Source of the DNA: Enterococcus thailandicus
Lineage (GTDB): Bacteria; Bacillota; Bacilli; Lactobacillales; Enterococcaceae
Assembly: GCF_001886265.1 (NCBI RefSeq)
Contig: NZ_JXLE01000005.1
Location: forward strand, 43,759-107,758
Direction of reading: 5' to 3'
DNA: 64,000 nucleotides
Below the pieces are notes generated by a model. The model saw only the letters and a list, made by a program, of their open reading frames with translations. It ran no database searches and was not told the DNA's origin. A program made the translations under genes and the position numbers. The number at the start of each line of letters is the position of its first letter. The first letter of the stretch is position 1. Of this stretch, positions 22,029 to 32,827 are shown one piece after another.

Positions 22029-23360
22029 ATGAAATTTCAACAGAATTTTTCACAAAAACAACAACAAACGCAAAAATTGGCTATGACTCAGCAATTGCAG
22101 CAATCAATCCAAATCCTCCAATATAATAGTGAAGAATTATTAGCCTTTGTTGAAAATCAGGCGCTAGAAAATCCTTTGGTTGAAGTAGTCGAGCCTGAAT
22201 GGCAACCGGACTACAAAAAAACAAGTAACAATTATGATGGAGAAGAGACAAGCTATCTTAATCAAATTCCTGATACAAAAGGCTCGTTGTTTGAATCATT
22301 GATCGATCAAGTACATTTGAATTATCGTGACACATTTTTACGTAAAATGATTTTATATTTGATTGAATACATTGATTTAAATGGTTTTTTGACAATTGAT
22401 TTGGCCGATGCGTCCGAAGACACGGGTGCATCAGCAATCCAACTATTAGATGCATTGACGTTAATTCAACAACTAGAGCCGGCAGGTGTAGGTGCTAGAA
22501 ATCTTCAAGAATGTTTGATGTTACAAACTGAAAGAGATGATTTTGCTCCAGCTTTAGCTTACATTGTTTTGGAAGAATGCTTTGATGAACTAGTCCAACG
22601 AAAATGGAAAGAGATCGCACAAAAATTTTCAATCGAACTTAGTGAAGTTCAAAAAGTATTTGATTATCTTCAAACTTTATCACCAAGTCCAGGTAGGATC
22701 TTTGACAACAGTAATGAACTGTATATCATTCCAGATGTGAAGGTTTTGGTTCATAGCAACAACGAAGTGCAAGTAGTTTCGAATCGAGCAAGTCAGCCGA
22801 ATATTCGTTTTCAAGAAACCTATTTCAAACAAATGAATCAAAAAGCAGACAAAGAAACAGCTACGTATTTAAAAGAACGTAAGCAAGAATTTGATTGGCT
22901 AAAAAAAACAATGATGCAACGCGGTGATACTATTTTAAAAGTGGCACAAGTAATCGTTTCTCGCCAAAAAGAATTTTTCACCGATGTTAATCGACCAATC
23001 AAACCATTGACCTTAAAAGAAGTGGCTTCTGAAATCAATGTCCATGAATCAACTGTGAGTCGAGCTGTTCACGGAAAATATTTGGAAACAACTTTTGGCA
23101 TTTTTGAACTTAAAAAATTTTTTACAACCCGCATAGCAAACAACAATACGACTGGGTCGGAAGATTTATCCACAGAAATGGCAAAGAAAAAACTACAAGA
23201 GTTAGTTGATCTGGAAGATAAAGCAAAGCCATTATCGGATCAAAAGTTAGTTGAACTTCTAAAAAAAGAAGAAGTTGTGATTTCCAGAAGAACCGTTGCA
23301 AAATATCGAGATCTTTTAGGAATCCCGAGTTCATCAAAAAGAAAACGGTATGATAAATAA
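22029..23360 (+). CDS. rpoN: RNA polymerase sigma-54 factor
   Basis: 443 aa. Region I is Gln/Leu rich (QQQTQKLAMTQQLQQSIQIL), region III binds core and contains the helix-turn-helix (KEVASEINVHESTVSRAV). The C-terminal RpoN box is ISRRTVAKYRDLLGI. It directs transcription from -24/-12 promoters, in enterococci typically of mannose-family PTS operons with LevR-type activators. None of those activators is in this window. Confidence 0.95.
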   Translation: MKFQQNFSQKQQQTQKLAMTQQLQQSIQILQYNSEELLAFVENQALENPLVEVVEPEWQPDYKKTSNNYDGEETSYLNQIPDTKGSLFESLIDQVHLNYRDTFLRKMILYLIEYIDLNGFLTIDLADASEDTGASAIQLLDALTLIQQLEPAGVGARNLQECLMLQTERDDFAPALAYIVLEECFDELVQRKWKEIAQKFSIELSEVQKVFDYLQTLSPSPGRIFDNSNELYIIPDVKVLVHSNNEVQVVSNRASQPNIRFQETYFKQMNQKADKETATYLKERKQEFDWLKKTMMQRGDTILKVAQVIVSRQKEFFTDVNRPIKPLTLKEVASEINVHESTVSRAVHGKYLETTFGIFELKKFFTTRIANNNTTGSEDLSTEMAKKKLQELVDLEDKAKPLSDQKLVELLKKEEVVISRRTVAKYRDLLGIPSSSKRKRYDK

Positions 23361-23407
23361 AAAAAAGAGGGCTAGTAAAAGTATTTTACTTTTCTAGTCT
23401 TTTTTAG
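23361..23407 (+). terminator. Intrinsic terminator after rpoN
   Basis: GGCTAGTAAAAGTA stem closed by TACTTTTCTAGTC, A-run before and six T after. Confidence 0.85.
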
Positions 23408-23531
23408 TTGAAAAGTTAGGAAGAAACTGTTAGACTAACGCATGTGAGGTTGAGGTTTTCCTTTTCATAAAAAAGAAAGTAAAACAATCAATTTTATTTT
23501 TTTGTCGTACATGGGTCGTTTTGAGTCTACA

Positions 23532-23550
23532 TTGGACGTTTATCGTCCAA
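23532..23550. promoter_or_regulatory. Perfect inverted repeat upstream of cggR (candidate CggR operator)
   Basis: TTGGACG-TTTAT-CGTCCAA, 7-bp arms, 15 nt before the cggR start codon. CggR in B. subtilis binds GGGAC-type repeats upstream of its own gene. A GGGTCG element also lies at about 23513. Binding here is inferred from position and symmetry. Confidence 0.55.
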
Positions 23551-23564
23551 CTAAGGAGATCGCT

Positions 23565-24602
23565 ATGCTAGATGAATTGAAAATGATTGAGTCCGTTGCA
23601 CCAGATATTATCGAAGTTCTTCAAGAACGCTATAAAATTTTACGTAATATTTATTGGATGCAGCCGATTGGTCGACGTAGCTTATCTGAAAGTATGGGGA
23701 TAACAGAGCGAGTTTTGCGAACAGAAACAGATCTTTTGAAAAATCTTCAACTAATCGATACGTCAAAAAGTGGCATGACGTTGACCACGAAAGGTGAGGA
23801 AGTTTATCAAAGTCTTGAAAACTTCATGGATCAGCTTTTAGGAATGCATCAGACAGAAAAAAAACTGGCTGAGTATTTTGGCAATCAACGTTGTATCGTT
23901 GTTTCGGGGAATAGTGACGCACAATCAAAAGTGACAGATGCTTTTGGTGAAGCTTTAAATGAATCCTTGAACTTATTACTTCCAGAAGGTGAAAATATCA
24001 TTGCCGTAATGGGAGGAACCACAATGGCTGTGGTTGCTGAACAGTTGACGAATTTGGAAAACAAGAAACGACATAACTTGTTTGTTCCTGCAAGAGGGGG
24101 AATTGGTGAGGCGGTTACCGTACAAGCGAATTCAGTTAGTGCCAGAATGGCAGCTAACACAAATGGGGATCATCGGGCATTGTATGTTCCAGAGCAACTA
24201 AGTTTAGCTACCTACAATTCTTTACTCAATGAACCATCTATTCAAGAAGTGTTAAACTTGATAAGTCAGGCAAATTGTGTTATTCATAGTATTGGACGTG
24301 CGTTGCATATGGCAGCCCGCCGAAAAATGACTGAAGAAGAGTTAATCATGTTGAAGCAGGCGAATGCTGTAGCGGAATCCTTTGGTTATTTCTTTAACGA
24401 AAATGGAGAAGTTGTTTACAAGGTTCCAAGAATCGGCATCGAACTGAAAGATTTAACACAGGTACCAATCATCCTTGCGATTGCTGGTGGAAAAACAAAA
24501 GCCAAAGCAATCCGAGCGTATATGAAAAATGCACCAAAACAAACGTGGCTGATCACAGATGAGGCCGCAGCAAATGAGATTTTAAAAGGGGTAACCCTTT
24601 AA
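23565..24602 (+). CDS. cggR: Central glycolytic genes regulator (SorC family)
   Basis: 345 aa. N-terminal winged helix (about residues 20-90, GRRSLSESMGITERVLRTE) followed by a SorC sugar-phosphate-binding domain (VVSGNSDAQSKV; IAVMGGTTMAVVAE; VPARGGIGE). It represses the gap operon and is relieved by fructose-1,6-bisphosphate in B. subtilis. ATG 23565 is chosen because CTAAGGAGATCGCT precedes it; this removes a 21-residue extension that would translate the inverted repeat. Lies 40 nt before gap. Confidence 0.93.
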   Translation: MLDELKMIESVAPDIIEVLQERYKILRNIYWMQPIGRRSLSESMGITERVLRTETDLLKNLQLIDTSKSGMTLTTKGEEVYQSLENFMDQLLGMHQTEKKLAEYFGNQRCIVVSGNSDAQSKVTDAFGEALNESLNLLLPEGENIIAVMGGTTMAVVAEQLTNLENKKRHNLFVPARGGIGEAVTVQANSVSARMAANTNGDHRALYVPEQLSLATYNSLLNEPSIQEVLNLISQANCVIHSIGRALHMAARRKMTEEELIMLKQANAVAESFGYFFNENGEVVYKVPRIGIELKDLTQVPIILAIAGGKTKAKAIRAYMKNAPKQTWLITDEAAANEILKGVTL

Positions 24603-24642
24603 AATAAAAATTTTTTTGATTTTCATAAGGAGGAAATCTTAA

Positions 24643-25644
24643 ATGACAGTTAAAGTAGGTATTAATGGTTTTGGACGTATCGGACGTCTAGCGTTCCGTC
24701 GTATCCAAGATGTAGATGGAATCGAAGTAGTAGCAATCAATGACTTAACAGATGCTAAAATGTTAGCACACTTGTTAAAATATGACACAACTCAAGGACG
24801 TTTCAACGGAACAGTTGAAGTTCATGAAGGTTCTTTCAACGTTAACGGTAAAGAAGTTAAAGTTTTAGCTAACCGTAACCCTGAAGAATTACCATGGGGC
24901 GAACTAGGCGTAGACATCGTTCTAGAATGTACTGGTTTCTTCACTTCTAAAGCAGCTGCTGAAAAACATTTAACAGCTGGTGCTAAACGTGTTGTTATCT
25001 CTGCTCCTGGTGGAGACGATGTTCCAACAATCGTTTATAACACTAACCACGAAACATTAACTGGTAAAGAAACAGTTATCTCAGGTGCTTCATGTACTAC
25101 TAACTGTTTAGCTCCTATGGCTAAAACATTGAACGACAAATTTGGTGTTGTTGAAGGATTAATGACAACTATCCACGCTTACACAGGTGACCAAATGACT
25201 CTAGACGGACCACACCCTAAAGGTGACTTCCGCCGTGCACGCGCTGCTGCTGCAAACATCGTTCCTAACTCAACAGGTGCTGCTAAAGCTATCGGCTTAG
25301 TTATCCCTGAATTGAACGGTAAATTAGACGGAGCTGCTCAACGTGTTCCTGTTCCAACTGGTTCATTAACTGAATTAGTAACTGTTCTTAACGAAAAAGT
25401 AACAGTTGACGAAGTTAACGAAGCTATGAAAGAAGCTGCAAACGAATCTTACGGATACAACACTGACGAAATCGTTTCTTCAGATATCGTAGGTATGACT
25501 TTCGGTTCATTGTTTGATGCAACTCAAACTAAAGTAATGACAGTAGGCGACCAACAATTAGTTAAAACTGTTGCTTGGTACGACAACGAAATGTCTTACA
25601 CTGCACAATTAGTACGTACTTTAGAATACTTCGCTAAACTATAA
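24643..25644 (+). CDS. gap: Glyceraldehyde-3-phosphate dehydrogenase
   Basis: 333 aa, NAD-dependent glycolytic enzyme. Rossmann start [12 protein letters not shown] and catalytic Cys in [12 protein letters not shown] (about residue 151). AAGGAGGAAAT RBS and strongly biased codons show high expression. Followed by a terminator-like hairpin that separates it from pgk. Confidence 0.98.
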   Translation: MTVKVGINGFGRIGRLAFRRIQDVDGIEVVAINDLTDAKMLAHLLKYDTTQGRFNGTVEVHEGSFNVNGKEVKVLANRNPEELPWGELGVDIVLECTGFFTSKAAAEKHLTAGAKRVVISAPGGDDVPTIVYNTNHETLTGKETVISGASCTTNCLAPMAKTLNDKFGVVEGLMTTIHAYTGDQMTLDGPHPKGDFRRARAAAANIVPNSTGAAKAIGLVIPELNGKLDGAAQRVPVPTGSLTELVTVLNEKVTVDEVNEAMKEAANESYGYNTDEIVSSDIVGMTFGSLFDATQTKVMTVGDQQLVKTVAWYDNEMSYTAQLVRTLEYFAKL

Positions 25645-25681
25645 GAAACACGTACGAGTGTAAATTTAAACAAGTACACTT

Positions 25682-25719
25682 AAAAGCGGGGAAGCAATCG
25701 CGCTTCTCCGCTTTTTTTG
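25682..25719 (+). terminator. Intrinsic terminator between gap and pgk
   Basis: AAAAGCGGGGAAGC stem with its complement GCTTCTCCGCTTTT (one bulge) and a T run. It could make separate gap mRNA from read-through gap-pgk mRNA. Confidence 0.85.
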
Positions 25720-25747
25720 ATAACAAGTTTATTTAGGAGGAAACAAA

Positions 25748-26938
25748 ATGGCTAAGAAAACAGTAAAAGATATCGACTTAAAAGATAAAAAAGTTCTTGT
25801 CCGTGTTGACTTTAATGTTCCTTTGAAAGATGGCGTGATCACTGATGATACACGTATCAAAGCTGCTTTGCCAACAATCAACTACGTGCTTGAACAAGGC
25901 GGAAAAGCAATCCTTTTCTCTCATCTAGGACGTGTGAAAGCTGAAGAAGATAAAGCAGGTAAATCTTTAGCACCAGTTGCTAAACGTTTAGGCGAATTAT
26001 TAGGTAAAGAAGTTACTTTCGTACCTGAAACTCGTGGAAAAGAATTAGAAGACGCAATCAGCAACATGAAAGACGGCGAAGTTGTTGTTTTTGAAAACAC
26101 TCGTTTTGAAGATGTTGATGGTAAAAAAGAAAGCAAAAATGACCCAGAATTAGGTAAATATTGGGCTTCATTAGGTGATGTTTTTGTAAACGATGCTTTC
26201 GGTACAGCTCACCGCGCACATGCTTCTAACGTAGGAATCGCTTCAACTGGTATTCCAACAGTTGCTGGATTCTTAATGGACAAAGAAATCAAATTTATCG
26301 GTGAAGCTGTTGAAGAACCAAAACGCCCAATGATCGCAATCCTTGGTGGCGCTAAAGTTTCTGACAAAATCGGCGTTATCGAAAACTTGATTCCAAAAGC
26401 TGACAAAATCTTGATCGGTGGCGGAATGACTTATACATTCTACGCAGCAAAAGGAATTAAAATCGGTAGTTCTTTAGTTGAATCTGACAAAATCGAATTA
26501 GCAAAAGAATTGATTGAAAAAGCAGGCGACAAACTTGTATTACCAATCGACAACGTTTGTGCACCAGAATTCTCAAACGACGTAGAAACTCAAGTTATCG
26601 AAGGCGACATTCCTGATGGATTGATGGCTTTAGATATCGGACCTGCATCAGTTAAATTATTTGCTGATACATTAAAAGGTGCGAAAACTGTTGTTTGGAA
26701 CGGACCAATGGGTGTGTTCGAAATGAGTAACTTCGCTAATGGTACAATCGGAGTTTGTGAAGCAATCGCAAACCTTGAAGATGCTACTACAATCATCGGT
26801 GGTGGGGATTCTGCAGCTGCAGCTGAACAACTTGGCTTTGCTGACAAATTTACTCACATCTCAACTGGTGGGGGCGCAAGTTTAGAATTGTTAGAAGGTA
26901 AAGAGTTACCTGGTCTAGCAGCAATTAACGACAAATAA
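25748..26938 (+). CDS. pgk: Phosphoglycerate kinase
   Basis: 396 aa, standard length. N-terminal substrate-binding residues RVDFNVPL and HLGR, nucleotide-binding GGAKVSDK, hinge and C-terminal GGGDSAAA. Converts 1,3-bisphosphoglycerate + ADP to 3-phosphoglycerate + ATP. RBS AGGAGGAAAC. Codon-biased like its neighbours. Confidence 0.98.
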   Translation: MAKKTVKDIDLKDKKVLVRVDFNVPLKDGVITDDTRIKAALPTINYVLEQGGKAILFSHLGRVKAEEDKAGKSLAPVAKRLGELLGKEVTFVPETRGKELEDAISNMKDGEVVVFENTRFEDVDGKKESKNDPELGKYWASLGDVFVNDAFGTAHRAHASNVGIASTGIPTVAGFLMDKEIKFIGEAVEEPKRPMIAILGGAKVSDKIGVIENLIPKADKILIGGGMTYTFYAAKGIKIGSSLVESDKIELAKELIEKAGDKLVLPIDNVCAPEFSNDVETQVIEGDIPDGLMALDIGPASVKLFADTLKGAKTVVWNGPMGVFEMSNFANGTIGVCEAIANLEDATTIIGGGDSAAAAEQLGFADKFTHISTGGGASLELLEGKELPGLAAINDK

Positions 26939-26983
26939 TTCACTTATATCTAGGTGTACACTTTGAAAAGAGTGTACGCTTAG

Positions 26984-27778
<795 letters not shown>

Positions 27779-27850
27779 TTTTTGAAAATTTGTGAAAAAA
27801 AGCAATAAATGTTTGCACTTCATCACAAAATTAACTAAAATCGTATATGA

Positions 27851-29194
<1,344 letters not shown>

Positions 29195-29220
29195 GCAAAC
29201 ACGCTTGTTTACTTGATTGG

Positions 29221-29258
29221 AAAAGCCTGTGAGGAGAAATCCTTGCAGGCTTTTTCTT
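29221..29258 (+). terminator. Intrinsic terminator after eno (attL side)
   Basis: AAAAGCCTG(T) ... GCAGGCTTTTT with inner GGA/TCC. Probably island-derived if recombination took place inside the eno tail. Confidence 0.85.
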
Positions 29259-29399
29259 ATGCAGTTAGGTTATTTATGAGGTATACCAATTTTTGCGTAC
29301 TGCCGTTTTTCAAGTATTGCTAAGTACAAAAAGCGTCTAATTCGTCATACCTGGTGATTTAACTTTCTTCTGTTTTTCTTAAGAAAAGGGGCGTAAAAA

Positions 29400-30332
29400 A
29401 TGCTATTTCAAGAAGGCGTAGAAGAATTTTTGTTGGATTGTCGGGTAAGAAATTTGTCTAAAAGGACGATTGAAACGTATCGATCCCAAATACGAGTTTT
29501 TAGTAGTTACATATTTTCAGAGTTCGAACTAGATAAGTTGGAAGAAATCAAGAAACCTCATGTAAAGAGCTTTATCTTATGGATGAAAGAAGAACGCAGT
29601 GCAAATTATATTAATCAGATTCTAAAAGCTCTCAGAACCTTCTATAAGTACCTTTTTACGGAAGAATATATTGATCGTAACTTTATGCTAGACATTCAAT
29701 ATTTGAAATCAGAGAAACGCTTAATCAATACTTTTAACGATCAAGAGGTAGCAGCGATGATTAGCTTCTACAATCACACAGGATTTGTGAATCAGCGGAA
29801 TCGATTAATCATAGAAATTATGGCTGATTGTGGTTTACGTGCCGAAGAAGTCCGCTGCTTATCAAATGATAATTTCAAAGGAACCTACTTTCAATTAATG
29901 GGGAAAGGGCGTAAAGAACGGGTTGTTCCTATTTCGCAATATCTGCAATTGTCCATCAAAAAATACCAGAAAACGAAACGAGGTTACTTTAATAATTTGC
30001 GCAATTATCGTGAAATAGATGACTATCTTGTCGTCAATAAATCGGGCAAGAAAATAACTAATAATGTTCTTTTGGAGAAGATAGTCAAAGATGCAGCAAA
30101 TGGAATTGGGGTCAGAGATGAAGTCAAACGAAGAAGCTGTCATAGCTTAAGACATTATTATGCACAGAAACTATTGAAGAGTGGTGTCAATCTTTATACA
30201 ATTAGTCGCTTATTAGGGCACTCCAATATCAAGACCACGCAAACCTATCTCAATTCCTTGAGCGATGCGGATATTTTGGAAAATACAAAAGTCACACCAT
30301 TGGAACGGTTATTAAGAGAGGGAAAGATGTGA
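29400..30332 (+). CDS. Tyrosine recombinase / integrase
   Basis: 310 aa, XerC/D-like. N-terminal SAM-like core-binding domain (to about residue 95) and a C-terminal catalytic domain. It has catalytic Arg in CGLRAEEVR, Lys in GKGRKERVV, His-x-x-Arg in CHSLRHYYA, His in LLGHSN and Tyr in TTQTYLN. Nearest gene to the eno-side boundary, so the likely enzyme for island integration. An alternative role is inversion of type I specificity genes, since hsdR debris follows directly. RBS AAAAGGGGCG. Confidence 0.9.
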   Translation: MLFQEGVEEFLLDCRVRNLSKRTIETYRSQIRVFSSYIFSEFELDKLEEIKKPHVKSFILWMKEERSANYINQILKALRTFYKYLFTEEYIDRNFMLDIQYLKSEKRLINTFNDQEVAAMISFYNHTGFVNQRNRLIIEIMADCGLRAEEVRCLSNDNFKGTYFQLMGKGRKERVVPISQYLQLSIKKYQKTKRGYFNNLRNYREIDDYLVVNKSGKKITNNVLLEKIVKDAANGIGVRDEVKRRSCHSLRHYYAQKLLKSGVNLYTISRLLGHSNIKTTQTYLNSLSDADILENTKVTPLERLLREGKM

Positions 30333-30532
30333 TGGGGATACAAATGATTGTTACGATGTCTAGACGGATTGCGATTGATTTGTATAAGGAAATCGCGAAG
30401 TTACGCTCTAACTGGCACTCAGATGATGATGACAAAGGACGGATCAAAATTGTTATGACAGGTTCATCCAGTGATCCTGAAAGTTGGCAACCATTTATTG
30501 GGAATAAAGAAGTGACACTTTATATCGCTTGA
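30332..30532 (+). pseudogene. Type I restriction hsdR remnant, motor-domain fragment
   Basis: Frame of about 66 codons matching the inner helicase region of HsdR: MIVTMSRRIAIDLYKEI, LRSNWHSDDDDKG and VVMTGS-like IVMTGSSSDPESWQPF. Homology stops after IGNK, replaced by a short unrelated tail. A full HsdR is ~1000 aa, so this is a relic. Overlaps the integrase stop by one base. The C-terminal part of the same family lies 5.3 kb downstream. Confidence 0.75.
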
Positions 30533-30607
30533 AACGTTGATTTTACTGCAATTAGCTAAAACTCATGAGACTAACGGAGACACAAAATGATTTGAATTGT
30601 CGCCAAA

Positions 30608-30643
30608 AATCCTCTCGCTGAATAGTTGTCGGTGGGAGGATTT
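30608..30643 (+). terminator. Hairpin before mod
   Basis: AAATCCTC pairs with GAGGATTT across a 20-nt loop, followed by TCTTTTGG. Weak terminator character. Confidence 0.45.
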
Positions 30644-30679
30644 CTTTTGGCTCTCGCTATATGGTGCAAGCATGTTTAA

Positions 30680-30688
30680 TGCTATAAT
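30680..30688 (+). promoter_or_regulatory. Extended -10 promoter of mod-res
   Basis: TGCTATAAT (TGnTATAAT) 33 nt before the mod ATG. No convincing -35, which extended -10 promoters can lack. Confidence 0.55.
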
Positions 30689-30720
30689 TTAAGAGATGAA
30701 CTATTAAGGAGATGACTAGG

Positions 30721-32826
30721 ATGGCAAAGGTTGAGCCGAAAATTTTTGACGAGTTGAAAACAGCTTTGGTATCTTTTGGCGACAAGTATTTTGTCGGGGA
30801 AGAATTGAACCGTTCCAAACTTACGGATGATTTGCGAAACTATGATGAAGCACTTTTGAGCAAGTTGTTTGAGGTGGATTTCATCAAGCAACATTTCATT
30901 AAGGAAGTGGCAGGGCAAAAGCTCTTTCAAATTGAGCAACTTGAGGAAGCCGTACTCTATAAAGACTATTGGGATACGAGCTACACCAAGTATGAAAACC
31001 GTGTTGGCTTGGCTTCAAAAGGAAAATTCCTACAAGATAGCCAAGATGTTGTCTTAGACTTTCCTTTCAAGGATGGCGTTTTGACTGCTTCAATGACTAA
31101 AGAAGATAATGAGGACGGCTATGATGACGCCTTCTTAAACGAGGTCATTGAGAAAGACGAGATTGACCGTCTATTTGACAAGAAAGTATTTGTCAATGTC
31201 AAACGCTTTGGCGATAATCAGACAGCACAGCACAGCACAGCGGTAGATAATGGGATTGTTTCTTTTGATAAGGAGAAAGACAATCTGATTATCAAAGGAA
31301 ATAATCTGTTGGCGTTGCATACTTTACGAGAAAAATACACTGGTCAGATTAAACTTATCTATATTGACCCACCTTACAACACGGGTTCAGATTCATTCCT
31401 GTATAACGATAGGTTTAATCATTCTGCATGGTTGACCTTCATGAAAAACCGTCTTGAAATTGCCCGCGAGTTACTTACTGATGATGGTTATATCTTTATT
31501 CAGACTGACGACTCAGAGCAAGCATATTTGAAAGTATTGATGGATTCAATATTTGGTAGAAATCAGTATGTTAATACAATCTCTGTGTTATTCAAAAATA
31601 TTGCTGGTGCTTCTGGTGGTGGTCAAGATAAGCGATTGAAGAAAAACATTGAGTATGTAACGATTTATTCTAAAAACCGGGAGTTATCACGGCCATTTAA
31701 TTCCGTTTACGAATTTAAGAAAATTTCAAATTTGGTTCAGGAGATGCGTGAAGAAGGTGTGAGTTGGAAATACACTAGTATTCTCGTAGATTCAGGTACA
31801 GAAAAATATGTTGGCTCAACAATTGATGGTGCTGGAAACGAAATTAAATTATACAAACAAGAGAATCCAGTAATTAAGTCTATCAGCTCTCTTATGAAAG
31901 AGGAGAGTCTAACAGAGGAACAAGCTTACGACAAATACGGGAAATTTGCTTTTCAAACAGCAATGCCTCAAAGCTCTATCCGACCACGTGTGATGGAAAA
32001 GTGGCAAGAGCTTGGTTTAGGTGAAAATGACTTAATGTCAATTCGTTATGTTCCAAGAACAGGTAAAAATAAAGGAGTTGAATATCAACAATTTTACAAA
32101 GGAAATACTTTTAGACTTTTTGCTTGGCTAAAAGACGTATCTGAAGAAATTGATGGCACGTTATATAAGCGAGATGCACTTGGAACATTCTGGAACTTCG
32201 TCGGTGAAACTAAAAATGTCAATAAAGAGGGACAAGTTGAATTTCCAAATGGCAAGAAACCTGAACGATTACTTGGTAAGATTATTGAAATGGCAACTGA
32301 ACCTAATGATCTCGTATTAGATTTCTTTGGCGGTTCTGGTTCAACTGCCGCAGCAACTTTGAAACTTGGAAGAAATTTTATCAGTATAGAGCAGATGGAA
32401 TCTCAAGTTTCTTTAGAGATAGAACGATTGAAAAATGTAATAGATGGGTCAGACCAGAATGGACTAAGTTCAGACGTCAACTGGCAAGGTGGCGGTTCAT
32501 TTGTCTATGCTGAATTGTTCCCTAAAAACATGGGCTACTTGCAAGACGTTATCCACGCTAAAGACCTTGAAGGATTGAAGTCAGTCTATGCCCGTATGCT
32601 CTCAGGTAATGACACGGATGAACCTGCTGACATTTCCTTCCGTGCTGACCTATCCAAGATTGATTGGTTACAAGGCTTTGATGAAAACAAACGTCTGCTT
32701 GTGAAACTGCTGGATAAGAATGGGCTTTACTACAACTATTCAGAAATTGATGATAACAACGTCCGAGACATGATTTCTGATGAGGAATACACCTTCAACA
32801 AGAATTTCTATGAGGGTGGTGACTAG
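30721..32826 (+). CDS. mod: Type III restriction-modification methyltransferase (Mod)
   Basis: 701 aa adenine-N6 methyltransferase. Motif IV DPPYNTGSDSFLYNDRF (about residue 217) precedes motif I VLDFFGGSGSTAAA (about residue 535), the beta-class order found in type III Mod proteins. The stretch between them (about 270-500) is the variable target-recognition region. It methylates one strand of an asymmetric site and guides Res. ATG 30721 has AAGGAG 9 nt upstream. One base separates its stop from the res start. Confidence 0.94.
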   Translation: MAKVEPKIFDELKTALVSFGDKYFVGEELNRSKLTDDLRNYDEALLSKLFEVDFIKQHFIKEVAGQKLFQIEQLEEAVLYKDYWDTSYTKYENRVGLASKGKFLQDSQDVVLDFPFKDGVLTASMTKEDNEDGYDDAFLNEVIEKDEIDRLFDKKVFVNVKRFGDNQTAQHSTAVDNGIVSFDKEKDNLIIKGNNLLALHTLREKYTGQIKLIYIDPPYNTGSDSFLYNDRFNHSAWLTFMKNRLEIARELLTDDGYIFIQTDDSEQAYLKVLMDSIFGRNQYVNTISVLFKNIAGASGGGQDKRLKKNIEYVTIYSKNRELSRPFNSVYEFKKISNLVQEMREEGVSWKYTSILVDSGTEKYVGSTIDGAGNEIKLYKQENPVIKSISSLMKEESLTEEQAYDKYGKFAFQTAMPQSSIRPRVMEKWQELGLGENDLMSIRYVPRTGKNKGVEYQQFYKGNTFRLFAWLKDVSEEIDGTLYKRDALGTFWNFVGETKNVNKEGQVEFPNGKKPERLLGKIIEMATEPNDLVLDFFGGSGSTAAATLKLGRNFISIEQMESQVSLEIERLKNVIDGSDQNGLSSDVNWQGGGSFVYAELFPKNMGYLQDVIHAKDLEGLKSVYARMLSGNDTDEPADISFRADLSKIDWLQGFDENKRLLVKLLDKNGLYYNYSEIDDNNVRDMISDEEYTFNKNFYEGGD

Positions 32827-32827
32827 C

